From contig CACFYO010000009.1 of NCBI GenBank assembly GCA_902570545.1, positions 1 through 31,976 of the forward strand: a stretch of 31,976 bases of DNA, read 5' to 3'. The notes beneath the pieces were generated by a model that did not search any database, had not been told where the DNA came from, and worked only from the letters and a program-made list of their open reading frames with translations. Numbering within the stretch: position 1 is the first letter of the stretch; the number at the start of each line of letters is the position of its first letter. A program made the position numbers and the translations under genes. The DNA is from an uncultured Pelagibacteraceae bacterium. GTDB taxonomy: Bacteria > Pseudomonadota > Alphaproteobacteria > Pelagibacterales > Pelagibacteraceae. This document shows, in pieces, positions 1-8,049 of this stretch.

Positions 1-383
1 AACAACACACATACATTTTCAAAGCTGAAGATAATGAAACTTTAAGAAATAGTTGTGTAAAAAAATTTCATGTATCACCTTTCATAGATATGGAGTGTAA
101 TTACAAATTTAGAGTAAATAAACCCTCAGACAAAATATCAGTTATAATTGACCAATCTGATAATGATGGTAAACTTTTATACGCATCCCAGGACGGTACC
201 GCAAAAGAATTTAGTAATAAAAATCTATTCGTTTCCTATATTTTTCACCCCTTGATGACATTTAAAGTTATTGTCGCAATCCACTATGAGGCATTTAAAC
301 TATGGTTAAAAGGAATAAAGTTTATTAAAAAAAAAATAAATACTAAAAATAATAGTTCGGTAGAAAAAAGTGAATTTGAATAA
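1..383 (+). CDS. DUF1365 family protein, C-terminal part (5' end outside window)
   Basis: The reading frame is open from the left edge (first full codon at base 3), so this is the C-terminal ~127 residues of a longer protein. DUF1365 proteins are usually about 250 residues. The sequence KKFHVSPFIDM just upstream of the internal Met at base 90 is the characteristic KxFHVSPF-type motif of DUF1365. The tail is lysine-rich. Known context: DUF1365 genes sit beside Cfa-type methyltransferases, DUF3833 lipoproteins and SDRs in the RpoE-ChrR photo-oxidative stress regulon of Rhodobacter. From memory, they are linked there to furan fatty acid formation. Inference: it modifies membrane lipid acyl chains together with the next gene, whose GTG start lies inside this gene's last codons (14-base overlap). 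The family call is firm; the biochemical role is not shown by sequence. Confidence 0.85.
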   Translation, partial: QHTYIFKAEDNETLRNSCVKKFHVSPFIDMECNYKFRVNKPSDKISVIIDQSDNDGKLLYASQDGTAKEFSNKNLFVSYIFHPLMTFKVIVAIHYEAFKLWLKGIKFIKKKINTKNNSSVEKSEFE

Positions 384-1542
384 ATTATCAGACAAAATTG
401 TCTTTAACTCACTAAAATTTATAAAACATGGAAATTTAAAAATAATAAACCATGATGGAAAAGAATATTCCTTCGGAAATGGTAATGAAAAATTAAATGC
501 TAATCTAAAAATAAATAAACCAGGGTTAACTTTTAAAATTATCAAAAATGGAAGTGTAGGTCTGGCAGAAGCATATATGGATAATTATTTTGAGACAAAT
601 AATTTAACTAATCTTATAGAGCTTGCGGCAAAAAATATAAAAATAGTTCATAAATTTTCTGGCTCTTTCGATCTTTCAATATTTAATAAAATTAAAGGTT
701 TGTTTATTAAAAATAATAAATCTAGGAGTAAAGAAAACATTAGAAAACATTATGATTTAGGGAATGAATTTTTCTCATTATGGCTTGATAAAACCCTGAC
801 TTATTCAAGCGCAATTTTTGACGACAGTAATGATTTGGAAAAAGCTCAGTTAAATAAATATAAAAAACTCTCGAATCTTGTTAAGCCTAAATCAGGCGAT
901 AAGATGCTTGAGATTGGCTGTGGCTGGGGAGGATTTGCAGAATATATTGGAAAAAATTATGACGTAAAGTTAGATTGTATAACAATCTCCAAAAAACAAT
1001 ACGAATATTCAAAAGAAAGAATTCACAAAGAGGGTTTGAATGAAAAAATAAATATACAAATGTTAGATTTTAGAGATGTTAAAAATAATTATAATTCAAT
1101 AGCCTCTATAGAAATGATAGAAGCAGTAGGACAGAGTTATTTAAAAAACTATTTTAATACTATCAAAGAAAACTTAGTTGATGGAGGAACAGCAGCTATA
1201 CAATCAATTACTATAGATGACTCCATCTATGATAGATATAAAAGTAAAACTGATTTTATCCAAAAATATATTTTTCCTGGTGGTTTTTTACCTAGTAAAA
1301 ATGAGTTAGTAAATCTAGCAAATCAATCTGGACTTAAGTTTGAGAATTGTAATTCATATGGTGATCATTACTCAAATACACTAAATATTTGGAGAGAAGA
1401 GTTCTTAGAAAAATGGGAACAAATTTCATCCCAAGGCTTTGACAATACTTTTAAAAGAATGTGGAATTTTTATTTATCTTATTGTGAAGCAGGTTTTAAA
1501 TCAAAAAATATAGACTTAATCCAATTTGCTCTTCAAAAATAA
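370..1542 (+). CDS. cfa: Cyclopropane-fatty-acyl-phospholipid synthase family methyltransferase (Cfa/UfaM-like)
   Basis: A 390-residue class I SAM-dependent methyltransferase of the mycolic acid/cyclopropane synthase family. It transfers a methyl or methylene group to unsaturated acyl chains of membrane phospholipids. Visible motifs: RKHYDLGNEFF near residues 125-135, the SAM loop EIGCGWGGFA at 181-190, SIEMIEAVG near 246-254, and FPGGFLPS near 302-309. Where E. coli-type Cfa has E-H-V-G, this protein reads E-A-V-G. I associate that variant with the branch found beside DUF1365, which includes the Rhodobacter methylase UfaM. So methylation toward 11-methyl or furan fatty acids is as likely as cyclopropanation. 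The GTG start at 370 overlaps the DUF1365 stop, implying translational coupling. The lipoprotein gene follows after 8 bases. Family assignment is very secure; product specificity is inferred. Confidence 0.9.
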   Translation: MNLNKLSDKIVFNSLKFIKHGNLKIINHDGKEYSFGNGNEKLNANLKINKPGLTFKIIKNGSVGLAEAYMDNYFETNNLTNLIELAAKNIKIVHKFSGSFDLSIFNKIKGLFIKNNKSRSKENIRKHYDLGNEFFSLWLDKTLTYSSAIFDDSNDLEKAQLNKYKKLSNLVKPKSGDKMLEIGCGWGGFAEYIGKNYDVKLDCITISKKQYEYSKERIHKEGLNEKINIQMLDFRDVKNNYNSIASIEMIEAVGQSYLKNYFNTIKENLVDGGTAAIQSITIDDSIYDRYKSKTDFIQKYIFPGGFLPSKNELVNLANQSGLKFENCNSYGDHYSNTLNIWREEFLEKWEQISSQGFDNTFKRMWNFYLSYCEAGFKSKNIDLIQFALQK

Positions 1543-1550
1543 ATAATAAT

Positions 1551-2087
1551 ATGAAAATAAAATATTTATTATTGATAATAATCTCAGTATTGATTACAAG
1601 TTGTTCATCAAACCAAGCAATGAAACCAGAAGATTTCAAAAACCAAAAACCTAGATTAATAATAGAAGAGTATTTATCTGGAAATGTAAAAGCATGGGGA
1701 ATTTTACAAAATAGATCAGGTAAAGTGACAAGACAATTTTCTGCAGACCTAGATGGAAAGTGGGATGGAAAACAATTAATACTTGACGAAAAATTTGTTT
1801 GGAACGATGGAGAAATTCAAAATAGGCAATGGACAATCAATAAAATCGATGAACATAACTATGAAGGCACTGCTGGAGATGTAGTTGGAACTGCAAAAGG
1901 TTTTTCTTATGGTCCTGCATTTAAGTTTGAATATGCACTATTAGTTCCTGTAAAAGGAAGAGAAATGAAAATAACTTTTGATGATTGGATCTTTATGCAA
2001 GATGAAAGAGTAGCAATTAATAGAGCAAAAATGACAAAGTTTGGTATTAAAGTTGCAGAATTAACTGTGATGTTTGTAAAAGATTAA
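1551..2087 (+). CDS. DUF3833 family lipoprotein
   Basis: A 178-residue protein with a lipoprotein signal: a basic start, a hydrophobic stretch from residue 5 to 15, and a lipobox ending in ITSC with the lipidated Cys at residue 18. It should be anchored to the periplasmic face of a membrane. The body (LIIEEYLSGNVKAWG, a run of W/G/D-rich beta-type segments, then DDWIFMQDERVAINRAKMTKFG) matches DUF3833, a small family with no proven activity. In alphaproteobacteria it travels with DUF1365, Cfa and SDR genes of the singlet-oxygen response, as here. It starts 8 bases after the methyltransferase stop and is the last gene of the + strand run. The SDR gene converges on it with 2 bases between stop codons. 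A lipid-binding or lipid-transport role is only a guess. Confidence 0.85.
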   Translation: MKIKYLLLIIISVLITSCSSNQAMKPEDFKNQKPRLIIEEYLSGNVKAWGILQNRSGKVTRQFSADLDGKWDGKQLILDEKFVWNDGEIQNRQWTINKIDEHNYEGTAGDVVGTAKGFSYGPAFKFEYALLVPVKGREMKITFDDWIFMQDERVAINRAKMTKFGIKVAELTVMFVKD

Positions 2088-2089
2088 AT

Positions 2090-2845
2090 TTATTTTTTTT
2101 GAAGCTTCGTCATTTTTCTTATCAAATATAAGTAGATCCCATTTGGCAAAATCTTAAAAAATTTTAATATTAAAAATAAACTTCTAGGAAAAGCTATTTC
2201 AAATGAATTTTTATTTATTAAACCATCATAAATCTGTTCAGCTGCATATTGTGTGGTTTTTAAAAATGGCATTTTAAATGTGTTTTTATCCGTAAGTCTT
2301 GTTTTGATAAATCCAGGGCTGACTAGACATACGCGAACATCATATCTTTGAAAATCAAGATATAAACTTTCTGCTAAATTAATAAGAGCTGCTTTTGCAG
2401 GCCCATAGGCAGTTGAATTTGGCAATCCTCTGTATCCTGCAGTAGAAGATACAATAGATATAACTCCTTGCCTTTTTTCTTTGTAATATTTTTCAACAGC
2501 TTTAATACAATTTATGGTTCCAATATAATTCACATTTGTAACATCAATTATATTCTGAAGATCAAAATCCTTCTCTTTTTCAGGCTCATAAATTGCAGTA
2601 GAAAAAAAACAAATATCAACCTTATTGTATTTCTCCACGATTGTTTTAAAAACTGAATTACATGCTTCATAATCAACAATATCTAATTTCAAATAATCAA
2701 TATTTTCATTTTTATCTGAAATATTTTTTAAGACTTCCTCACGTCTTGATGATATAATTACCTGCCATCCTTTATTTGCAAACTTTAATGCAACTGCTTT
2801 TCCTATTCCACTGCTACCGCCAGTTATCCAAATTACTTTTTTCAT
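2090..2845 (-). CDS. SDR family NAD(P)-dependent oxidoreductase
   Basis: A 251-residue classical short-chain dehydrogenase. It has the cofactor loop TGGSSGIG at residues 8-15 and an NVNYIGT segment near 104-110. The catalytic Ser is in the IVSSTAG stretch near residue 134, and Tyr147 and Lys151 lie in YGPAK. A PGFI segment follows near 177-180. The basic residues S33-R34-R35 after the second strand suggest NADP preference. The C-terminal ~40 residues are basic and aromatic-rich and may lie on the membrane. Rhodobacter's DUF1365-DUF3833 locus carries an SDR in the same neighbourhood, so a lipid-linked substrate is plausible. It faces away from the 97-residue membrane protein gene with only 37 bases between them, a shared divergent promoter space. 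The substrate is unknown. Confidence 0.88.
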   Translation of the reverse strand: MKKVIWITGGSSGIGKAVALKFANKGWQVIISSRREEVLKNISDKNENIDYLKLDIVDYEACNSVFKTIVEKYNKVDICFFSTAIYEPEKEKDFDLQNIIDVTNVNYIGTINCIKAVEKYYKEKRQGVISIVSSTAGYRGLPNSTAYGPAKAALINLAESLYLDFQRYDVRVCLVSPGFIKTRLTDKNTFKMPFLKTTQYAAEQIYDGLINKNSFEIAFPRSLFLILKFFKILPNGIYLYLIRKMTKLQKK

Positions 2846-2882
2846 CTATTTTCTTTGTTTTATCTCATAAATTTTTATCGAC

Positions 2883-3176
2883 ATGCGACAAGAATTGAAT
2901 AGTATTAATTATATTGAGAACTATATCAACCATATGTTCAAAATTATAATCATATATGAGTTAATTTTCGTCGCGTTTTGGAATATTCTTTATTATTCTA
3001 ACTCTGGAGTAGAGAACTGGTTCCAAGAAAAAATTTTGACAGCCATCTTTGTGTTTCTATCTACCATGGCTTTAGGACTAACTTTAATTTATGTGATTTA
3101 TTATAGTTTAAAAATTACGGGGCTATCAAAAATCTTAAAATCACTTAAAGATCCTAGAAAAAGCAATACACAATAA
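2883..3176 (+). CDS. Small two-segment membrane protein, function unknown
   Basis: A 97-residue protein I do not recognise. It shows two hydrophobic stretches, about residues 18-38 (IIIIYELIFVAFWNILYY) and 50-73 (ILTAIFVFLSTMALGLTLIYV), followed by a basic tail. This fits a double-pass inner-membrane protein. It is the only + strand gene between the SDR and the photolyase group. Its stop codon is immediately followed by the stop of the convergent DUF2256 gene, with no base between them, so it fills the gap exactly. The length, hydrophobic pattern and lack of competing frames support it being real. Its position suggests a link to the lipid/photolyase cluster, but nothing in the sequence names a role. 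Confidence 0.65.
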   Translation: MRQELNSINYIENYINHMFKIIIIYELIFVAFWNILYYSNSGVENWFQEKILTAIFVFLSTMALGLTLIYVIYYSLKITGLSKILKSLKDPRKSNTQ

Positions 3177-3305
3177 TTAATTACTAGAGGCGCATCTCTT
3201 AGAGCAATATTTTACTTTTTCCCAATTAAGTTTCCATTTTTTTCTCCAAGAAAAAGGCTTGTTACAAACTTTGCATACCTTAGTTGGTAGGTTTTGTTTT
3301 TTCAT
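3177..3305 (-). CDS. DUF2256 domain protein (42 aa)
   Basis: A very short gene beginning at an ATG (complement of 3303-3305) and ending at TAA. The 42-residue product has four cysteines in two CxxC-like pairs: [10 protein letters not shown] near residues 10-18 and YCSKRC at 33-38. A tryptophan/lysine-rich middle ([13 protein letters not shown]) separates them. This is the pattern of DUF2256, a tiny zinc-ribbon-like family typically found beside cryptochrome/photolyase genes. Its start lies 26 bases inside the preceding DCC gene, so the three genes photolyase-DCC-DUF2256 form one overlapping operon. The four cysteines suggest metal binding. No function is established that I know of. Confidence 0.85.
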   Translation of the reverse strand: MKKQNLPTKVCKVCNKPFSWRKKWKLNWEKVKYCSKRCASSN

Positions 3306-3651
3306 ATAATTGTTTTCTGTTTTTTAAAAATAAGAAAAATGCAGCAATTTCGTATATATAATGAAAAATAATAAATAAGGGTTTTATTGAAAAAATTTTA
3401 TATAGGATTTTATATTTTGGTATTTTTGACCAAATTATAATAAATGCTTTAGCACCTCCAATAACTTCACCATCATTTATTACATGCAACCTTCTGAGCA
3501 ACTCTTTTTGCGACTTAGATGTTATTTTTATAGCCTCATCATTATTTGTAATATCTATCCACTCCAAATCACTATTTGCAATTTTTTTATAATGATTTAT
3601 TTCCATTCTACAAATATTGCAAGAATCGTTAAAATAAACTTTAATTCCCAT
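3280..3651 (-). CDS. DCC family protein (DUF393), thiol-disulfide oxidoreductase-like
   Basis: A 123-residue protein opening with [10 protein letters not shown]; the CxxC pair is Cys11 and Cys14. This corresponds to the YDGxCxxC opening of the DCC/DUF393 family, predicted to adopt a thioredoxin-like fold. A GGAKAFI segment near residues 66-72 fits the family's downstream GxxA motif. The C-terminal part (about 84-113) is hydrophobic and may contact the membrane. The gene starts inside the last 11 bases of the photolyase gene and overlaps the DUF2256 gene, so all three are probably co-translated. DCC proteins are common neighbours of photolyase in marine proteobacteria. A redox role in the photolyase/lipid stress response is reasonable but unproven. 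Confidence 0.82.
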   Translation of the reverse strand: MGIKVYFNDSCNICRMEINHYKKIANSDLEWIDITNNDEAIKITSKSQKELLRRLHVINDGEVIGGAKAFIIIWSKIPKYKILYKIFSIKPLFIIFHYIYEIAAFFLFLKNRKQLYEKTKPTN

Positions 3652-5137
3652 AAGTATTATCTTTAATGAATTTGTTTGCTTCTGATAATATTAATTTTTT
3701 TCTATCTTCTTTCATTTTATCAAAAATTCTTACCATCATAGACAACCTTGGATTTTTCAAAAAAAATTTTCTATTTCTATTTATGAAACGCCAATAAAGA
3801 CCATCCATAACATTACACCAGTTGCCCCTTTTAAAATCCATCATTTTCATAAAATAACTTGATCCACAGATATAAGGCTTAGTTGCGAAAATTCCACCAT
3901 CACTAAACAAACCCATTCCATAAACATTTGGAACCATAACCCAATCAGATGAGTCCACAAACATTTCCATGAACCATTTATAAACTGATTTTGGTTCAAC
4001 TTCGCATAAATTCATAATATTTGACAATATCATTAATCTTTCAATGTGGTGCGACCAACCAAATTTGTCAGCATTTTTAATTGCATGATCTAAAGGATCC
4101 AAACCAGTGCTACCATCATAGAATGTATCTTTCATTTTTCTATTATGTTTAAAGAAATTTCCACTTTCCATTTCTTTACTATAATTTTGATATATTCCTC
4201 TCATAAACTCTCTCCAACCAATTATTTGTCTTATATAACCTTCTAAAGAATTTAGTCTCACACTCTTACTATGGTGATAAGTCATTATTTTTTGAATGAT
4301 AATGTCTGGAGTTATTAAACCTAGATTTAAATACGGACTAAGAGCACTGTGAAATAAAATATTATTTTTTTGATCAACAGCATCTTCGTAATCACCAAAT
4401 AGGTTTAACTTGTCTTTAATAAAAAAATCTAATAATTTTGAAATATCTTTATATTCGGTTGCAAACCAAAATTTTTTGGTATCACCTGGATGTTTACTAA
4501 ATAATTTTTCAATAATTGGTTTTAAACTTTTTGTATGTTTAGTTTCTTTAATTTCTGGAAGTTTTGGTATTAAGATATTTTTTGGCAGTTTTTTTCTATT
4601 ATCCTCATCAAAACTCCATTTTCCTCCCTCTGGTGTACCATCTTTGTTTAACAAAATATTTAATCTTTCTCGCTTTTCTTTATAAAACTTTGCCATAAAG
4701 GGTTTTTTTGTTTTTGATAAATATTTTTTAAAATCTTCACGACTATCTAAAAACATTGGCGATCGAATTATATTCCACTGAATATTTTGTTTTTTTAAAA
4801 AATTATTTATTTTTGTTTCAAAAAATTTATCTTCTATTTCAAAACTAGTTACTTCTTTTATCTTATTCATCTTTAACAATTTTTCTAATTTCTTCGTATA
4901 GTCCTTTTTAAAATCAGTAGAATCAATTTTTGAGTAATTAAGCTTAAATTTATTTTCCTTCAATTTATCCGCATAAGATCTCATTGAAGATAAAAATAGT
5001 AGAATTTTTAATTTATGATGTCTTTCATATGTACATAATTGGTAGTCTTCTGACATAAAAAATAGGTGGTCTTTTTTGAAGCGGTCGAGGTTTTTTAATG
5101 GAAATAACTGATTTCCAAGTATAAAAAATAATTTCAT
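3641..5137 (-). CDS. Cryptochrome/photolyase family protein of the prokaryotic (6-4) type, lacking Fe-S cysteines
   Basis: A 498-residue photolyase-related flavoprotein of the PhrB/CryB class, whose studied members repair (6-4) photoproducts with light. Visible landmarks: an N-terminal Rossmann antenna domain, the typical GTPEGGKWSFDEDNRK at 167-182, IIGWREFMRGIY at 305-316, HHIERLM at 363-369, and NVYGMGLFSDGG near 404-415. The C-terminal flavin-binding domain is complete and the length is normal. Odd point: this class usually carries a [4Fe-4S] cluster on four cysteines. Here the first position (the MNCL-like site) is Pro348. The loop after YFMKM, which normally holds C-x-x-C and a further Cys, is shortened to KRGNWCN with only Cys441. 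The gene heads an overlapping operon with DCC and DUF2256 genes, and only 10 bases separate it from the divergent SDR. Confidence 0.9.
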   Translation of the reverse strand: MKLFFILGNQLFPLKNLDRFKKDHLFFMSEDYQLCTYERHHKLKILLFLSSMRSYADKLKENKFKLNYSKIDSTDFKKDYTKKLEKLLKMNKIKEVTSFEIEDKFFETKINNFLKKQNIQWNIIRSPMFLDSREDFKKYLSKTKKPFMAKFYKEKRERLNILLNKDGTPEGGKWSFDEDNRKKLPKNILIPKLPEIKETKHTKSLKPIIEKLFSKHPGDTKKFWFATEYKDISKLLDFFIKDKLNLFGDYEDAVDQKNNILFHSALSPYLNLGLITPDIIIQKIMTYHHSKSVRLNSLEGYIRQIIGWREFMRGIYQNYSKEMESGNFFKHNRKMKDTFYDGSTGLDPLDHAIKNADKFGWSHHIERLMILSNIMNLCEVEPKSVYKWFMEMFVDSSDWVMVPNVYGMGLFSDGGIFATKPYICGSSYFMKMMDFKRGNWCNVMDGLYWRFINRNRKFFLKNPRLSMMVRIFDKMKEDRKKLILSEANKFIKDNTYGN

Positions 5138-5147
5138 TAATTATTAT

Positions 5148-5858
5148 ATGTCAGAAAAATATCTAATTGTCGGTGCGACAGGTTCTATCGGATCCAATTT
5201 AGCAGAGCAAATGTATTCTTCTGGTAAAGAAATTCATTTAGTTGGAAGAGATGAAAGTCAACTTAAAAATTTAGCTGAGAAATTGAACTCTTCTTATACT
5301 GTGGCAGATGTATTACACGAGAGGTTCGTGGATACAATTAAATCAGACATATCAGAAATCAAAGGTGTAGCATATTGTGTTGGATCTATAGATTTGAAGC
5401 CTTTAAAGATGGCAACTGAGAATGATTTCAATAATTGTATGAAACTTAATTTTTATTCTGCGGTGGACTTAATCAAAGGATATCAAGATAACCTAAAACA
5501 AAATAATGGTTCAATTGTTTTATTTTCAACAGTTGCAGCTCAAAGAGGTTTTACAAATCATTCAATAATAGCATCAACCAAAGCGGCTATTGAGGGACTA
5601 ACTGTATCATTAGCAGCTGAATTTGCTCCAAACATAAGAGTTAATAGTGTTGCTCTAAGTTTAACTAATTCTAAGATAGCTCAACCAATGTTAAAAAATA
5701 CAGCAATTGCTCAAGGAATAGCTAAAGCCCACCCACTTAAAAGACTAGGTGAGGGTAAAGATGGAGCAGCTTTAGCAAAATTTTTACTTACCGAGGAAAG
5801 TTCCTGGGTAACGGGTCAAATAATTGCAGTTGATGGTGGAAGATCAAAACTTTCATAA
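5148..5858 (+). CDS. SDR-fold protein with a non-canonical active site
   Basis: A 236-residue short-chain dehydrogenase fold. The cofactor loop reads GATGSIGSN at residues 9-17, the conserved Asn is in KLNFYSA (Asn101), and the Ser position is in VLFSTVA (Ser127). The C-terminus ends in SSWVTGQIIAVDGG, which is standard. Where a classical SDR has Y-x-x-x-K, this protein reads NHSIIASTK. Lys145 is present but the Tyr position is Ile141. I recall similar H-x-x-I-A-x-x-K variants beside photolyase genes, so this is probably a real subfamily rather than damage. It may be a reductase using another proton donor, or an NAD(P)-binding protein. It is first in a + strand operon, with the next gene's GTG two bases after its stop. 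Confidence 0.85.
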   Translation: MSEKYLIVGATGSIGSNLAEQMYSSGKEIHLVGRDESQLKNLAEKLNSSYTVADVLHERFVDTIKSDISEIKGVAYCVGSIDLKPLKMATENDFNNCMKLNFYSAVDLIKGYQDNLKQNNGSIVLFSTVAAQRGFTNHSIIASTKAAIEGLTVSLAAEFAPNIRVNSVALSLTNSKIAQPMLKNTAIAQGIAKAHPLKRLGEGKDGAALAKFLLTEESSWVTGQIIAVDGGRSKLS

Positions 5859-5859
5859 A

Positions 5860-6924
5860 GTGAAAAAAATAATATACGTTTTAATTCTTTTTTTCGTATT
5901 TGCCTCAAAATCGTATTCACAAAAATTTAAATTAGAAAAATTAGTTAACCTAGATTCACCTTGGGGATCCTCTTTTATTAATAGTAATGAAATAATAATT
6001 ACAGAAAAAAGTGGCAAAATAAAAATTGTAAATATTTTATCTAGAGAAGTTCAAGAAATTAGTCATCAACTAAAATTTGTTGTCCATGGTCAAGGAGGCT
6101 TATTAGATATTATTCATAAAGATAATTATATTTGGATTTCATATACTGAAGATAGGGGTGGATATAAAACTAGCACTTCCATTGCACGAGCAGAATTTAA
6201 TAAGAAACAATTAAAATTTAAAAATATTTTTCAAGCAAATCCACCAATAGACTCTGGTTATCATTTTGGATCAAGATTAGTTATCAAAGATAATTTTATA
6301 TTTGCTTCAGCAGGTGAGAGAGGACAAGGTATGATTGCACAAGATGCTTCAAAGCATCCAGGTAGTATTATAAGAATTCATCTAGATGGAAGTATACCAA
6401 AAGACAATCCAAAGTTTGATGGAATGATAGATTGGTTGCCAGAGATTTATCAAATTGGAATTAGAAATCCTCAAGGGATGGCACTATCTGAATTTGATGG
6501 AAAAGTTTACATGAGTAATCATGGTGCAAAAGGTGGTGATTGGTTTGGAGAAGTAAAAAAAGGTGAAAATTATGGATGGAAAATTTTAGGATGGGGAGGG
6601 ACCAATTATTCTGGAATTCCAATTGGCCCAAAATGGAAACCAGGATTTACAAAAGCTATTCAATATTGGGTGCCCTCAATAGCAACTAGCGCAATAACTA
6701 TTTATAAAGGTGAAGAATTTAATGAGTGGAATGGTCATGCTTTAATCACCTCGTTAAAAGATAAGTCTTTGAGGAAATTAATATTTGATGACTTATCAAA
6801 TGTAAAAGAAGAGGTTATTTTTAAAAATAAAATTGGAAGAATAAGAGATATTCAGGTTCATCCGACGAATGGAAAAATTTATTTTTTAAGTCAAGATGCT
6901 TTATGGTTAATGCAAAGAAAATAG
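5860..6924 (+). CDS. PQQ-dependent sugar dehydrogenase family protein (aldose/sorbosone dehydrogenase-like), exported
   Basis: I place the start at the GTG at 5860, giving 354 residues. This yields a clean signal peptide (VKK, a hydrophobic core, then SYSQ), whereas the upstream ATG at 5824 would prepend 12 charged residues and overlap the SDR. The body is the six-bladed propeller of the glucose/sorbosone dehydrogenase family. It shows SPWGSSF near 33-39, VHGQGGLLD near 75-83, YHFGSRL with the likely base His135, GERGQG, the QIGIRNPQGM segment with Arg202-Asn203, ENYGW and IGRIRDI near 325-331. The family oxidises aldoses in the periplasm using PQQ. No PQQ synthesis gene is in view, so the cofactor may be imported or another may be used. 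The FAD oxidoreductase gene follows 15 bases later. Confidence 0.85.
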   Translation: MKKIIYVLILFFVFASKSYSQKFKLEKLVNLDSPWGSSFINSNEIIITEKSGKIKIVNILSREVQEISHQLKFVVHGQGGLLDIIHKDNYIWISYTEDRGGYKTSTSIARAEFNKKQLKFKNIFQANPPIDSGYHFGSRLVIKDNFIFASAGERGQGMIAQDASKHPGSIIRIHLDGSIPKDNPKFDGMIDWLPEIYQIGIRNPQGMALSEFDGKVYMSNHGAKGGDWFGEVKKGENYGWKILGWGGTNYSGIPIGPKWKPGFTKAIQYWVPSIATSAITIYKGEEFNEWNGHALITSLKDKSLRKLIFDDLSNVKEEVIFKNKIGRIRDIQVHPTNGKIYFLSQDALWLMQRK

Positions 6925-6939
6925 TATATATTAAAGTTT

Positions 6940-8043
6940 ATGGATGATGTCGTCATAGTTGGTGGAGGTATAATAGGCGCTGCAACTGCCTACTTTTTAT
7001 CAATTGAAGGTAGAAAAGTTAAAGTAATAGAGAGAGACCCCACATATAAGACTGCCTCATTTCCTTTATCTTTAGGTGGATTTAGAAGACAATTTTTTCA
7101 AAAAGAAAACATACTTTTAGGTAAATTTGCTAGAGAATTCATTTTTAAAATACCAGAATTATTAAAAACAAAAAAAAATCCAAACCCAACAGCAAGCATG
7201 GTTCCTAATGGATACCTTTTAATGTTTGGACCAGAACATGCAGAAGAACAATACCGAGCATTAGAAAATCATAGAGAATGCGATGCTGGTACAAAAAATA
7301 TTAAAGGTTCAGAATTAAATAAAATTTTTCCATATATAAATAACGAAGGTATAGAGACAGCCACATATACTGATAATAAAAGTGAGGGCTGGATTGATCC
7401 TTTTATGTTTCATAGTGCTTTAAAAAGTAAAGCAATTGAGTTAGGTGCAGAATTTTTAAAAGGTGACATTAAAAATTTGTCTGAGATAAATGCAAAAACT
7501 ATTATTTCAGCAGCAGGGTGCTGGACTAAAGAATTGTTATCAGATATTCCAGTAGAGCCACAGAAGCACACTGTATTCAGAGTAAAATGTCCAAAACATT
7601 TTCCTGATATGCCATTAACTGGAGATTTAACAACTGGTGTATATTGGAGACCGGAGGGCAAAGAATTCTTAGCAGGTTCACCTATATCAGTATTCGATGC
7701 GAAAGATTTAGAGCCAGCATGGAATGATTTTGAAGAATTAGTTTGGCCTGCTCTGGCAAAAAGAGTTCCAGCCTTTGAAGAACTAAAATTAACCGGTGGT
7801 TGGGCAGGATTTTATGATTGTAATAAACTTGATAACAACGCAGTTGTTGGCAAACATCCAAAATACGACAACGTTTATTTAGCTTCTGGTTTTACTGGAA
7901 GAGGTTTGATGCAGGCACCAGGTATTGGAAGGGCTCTAACTGAATTGATTACAACAGGCAGCTACCAATCAATTGATATCAGTGTTTTTGATGTAGAAAG
8001 AGTATTGAAAAGCAACGCAAGACCTGAACCTTACGTTTTATAA
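6940..8043 (+). CDS. FAD-dependent oxidoreductase (DAO family, FOXRED1-like)
   Basis: A 367-residue flavoprotein of the D-amino-acid oxidase/glycine oxidase fold. It begins with the dinucleotide-binding motif VVIVGGGIIGAATAYFL and an acidic residue after the second strand (VIERD). SLGGFRRQFFQKENI follows near residues 47-61, the stretch typical of FOXRED1-like and sarcosine-oxidase-like proteins. IISAAGCWT near 184-192 and the C-terminal FAD contact YLASGFTGRGLMQAPGIG near 313-330 complete the fold. The likely substrate is an amine or N-methylated amino acid, or the protein serves as an assembly factor as human FOXRED1 does; sequence alone does not decide. It lies in a + strand operon, 15 bases after the sugar dehydrogenase and 6 before a methyltransferase. 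Confidence 0.87.
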   Translation: MDDVVIVGGGIIGAATAYFLSIEGRKVKVIERDPTYKTASFPLSLGGFRRQFFQKENILLGKFAREFIFKIPELLKTKKNPNPTASMVPNGYLLMFGPEHAEEQYRALENHRECDAGTKNIKGSELNKIFPYINNEGIETATYTDNKSEGWIDPFMFHSALKSKAIELGAEFLKGDIKNLSEINAKTIISAAGCWTKELLSDIPVEPQKHTVFRVKCPKHFPDMPLTGDLTTGVYWRPEGKEFLAGSPISVFDAKDLEPAWNDFEELVWPALAKRVPAFEELKLTGGWAGFYDCNKLDNNAVVGKHPKYDNVYLASGFTGRGLMQAPGIGRALTELITTGSYQSIDISVFDVERVLKSNARPEPYVL

Positions 8044-8049
8044 GAAAAT

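Noticed and set aside
5040..5220. RpoE/ChrR-type ECF promoter for the photolyase operon
   Set aside because: A GGATCC-type string occurs in the SDR coding sequence, but no convincing -10 partner at the right distance was found.
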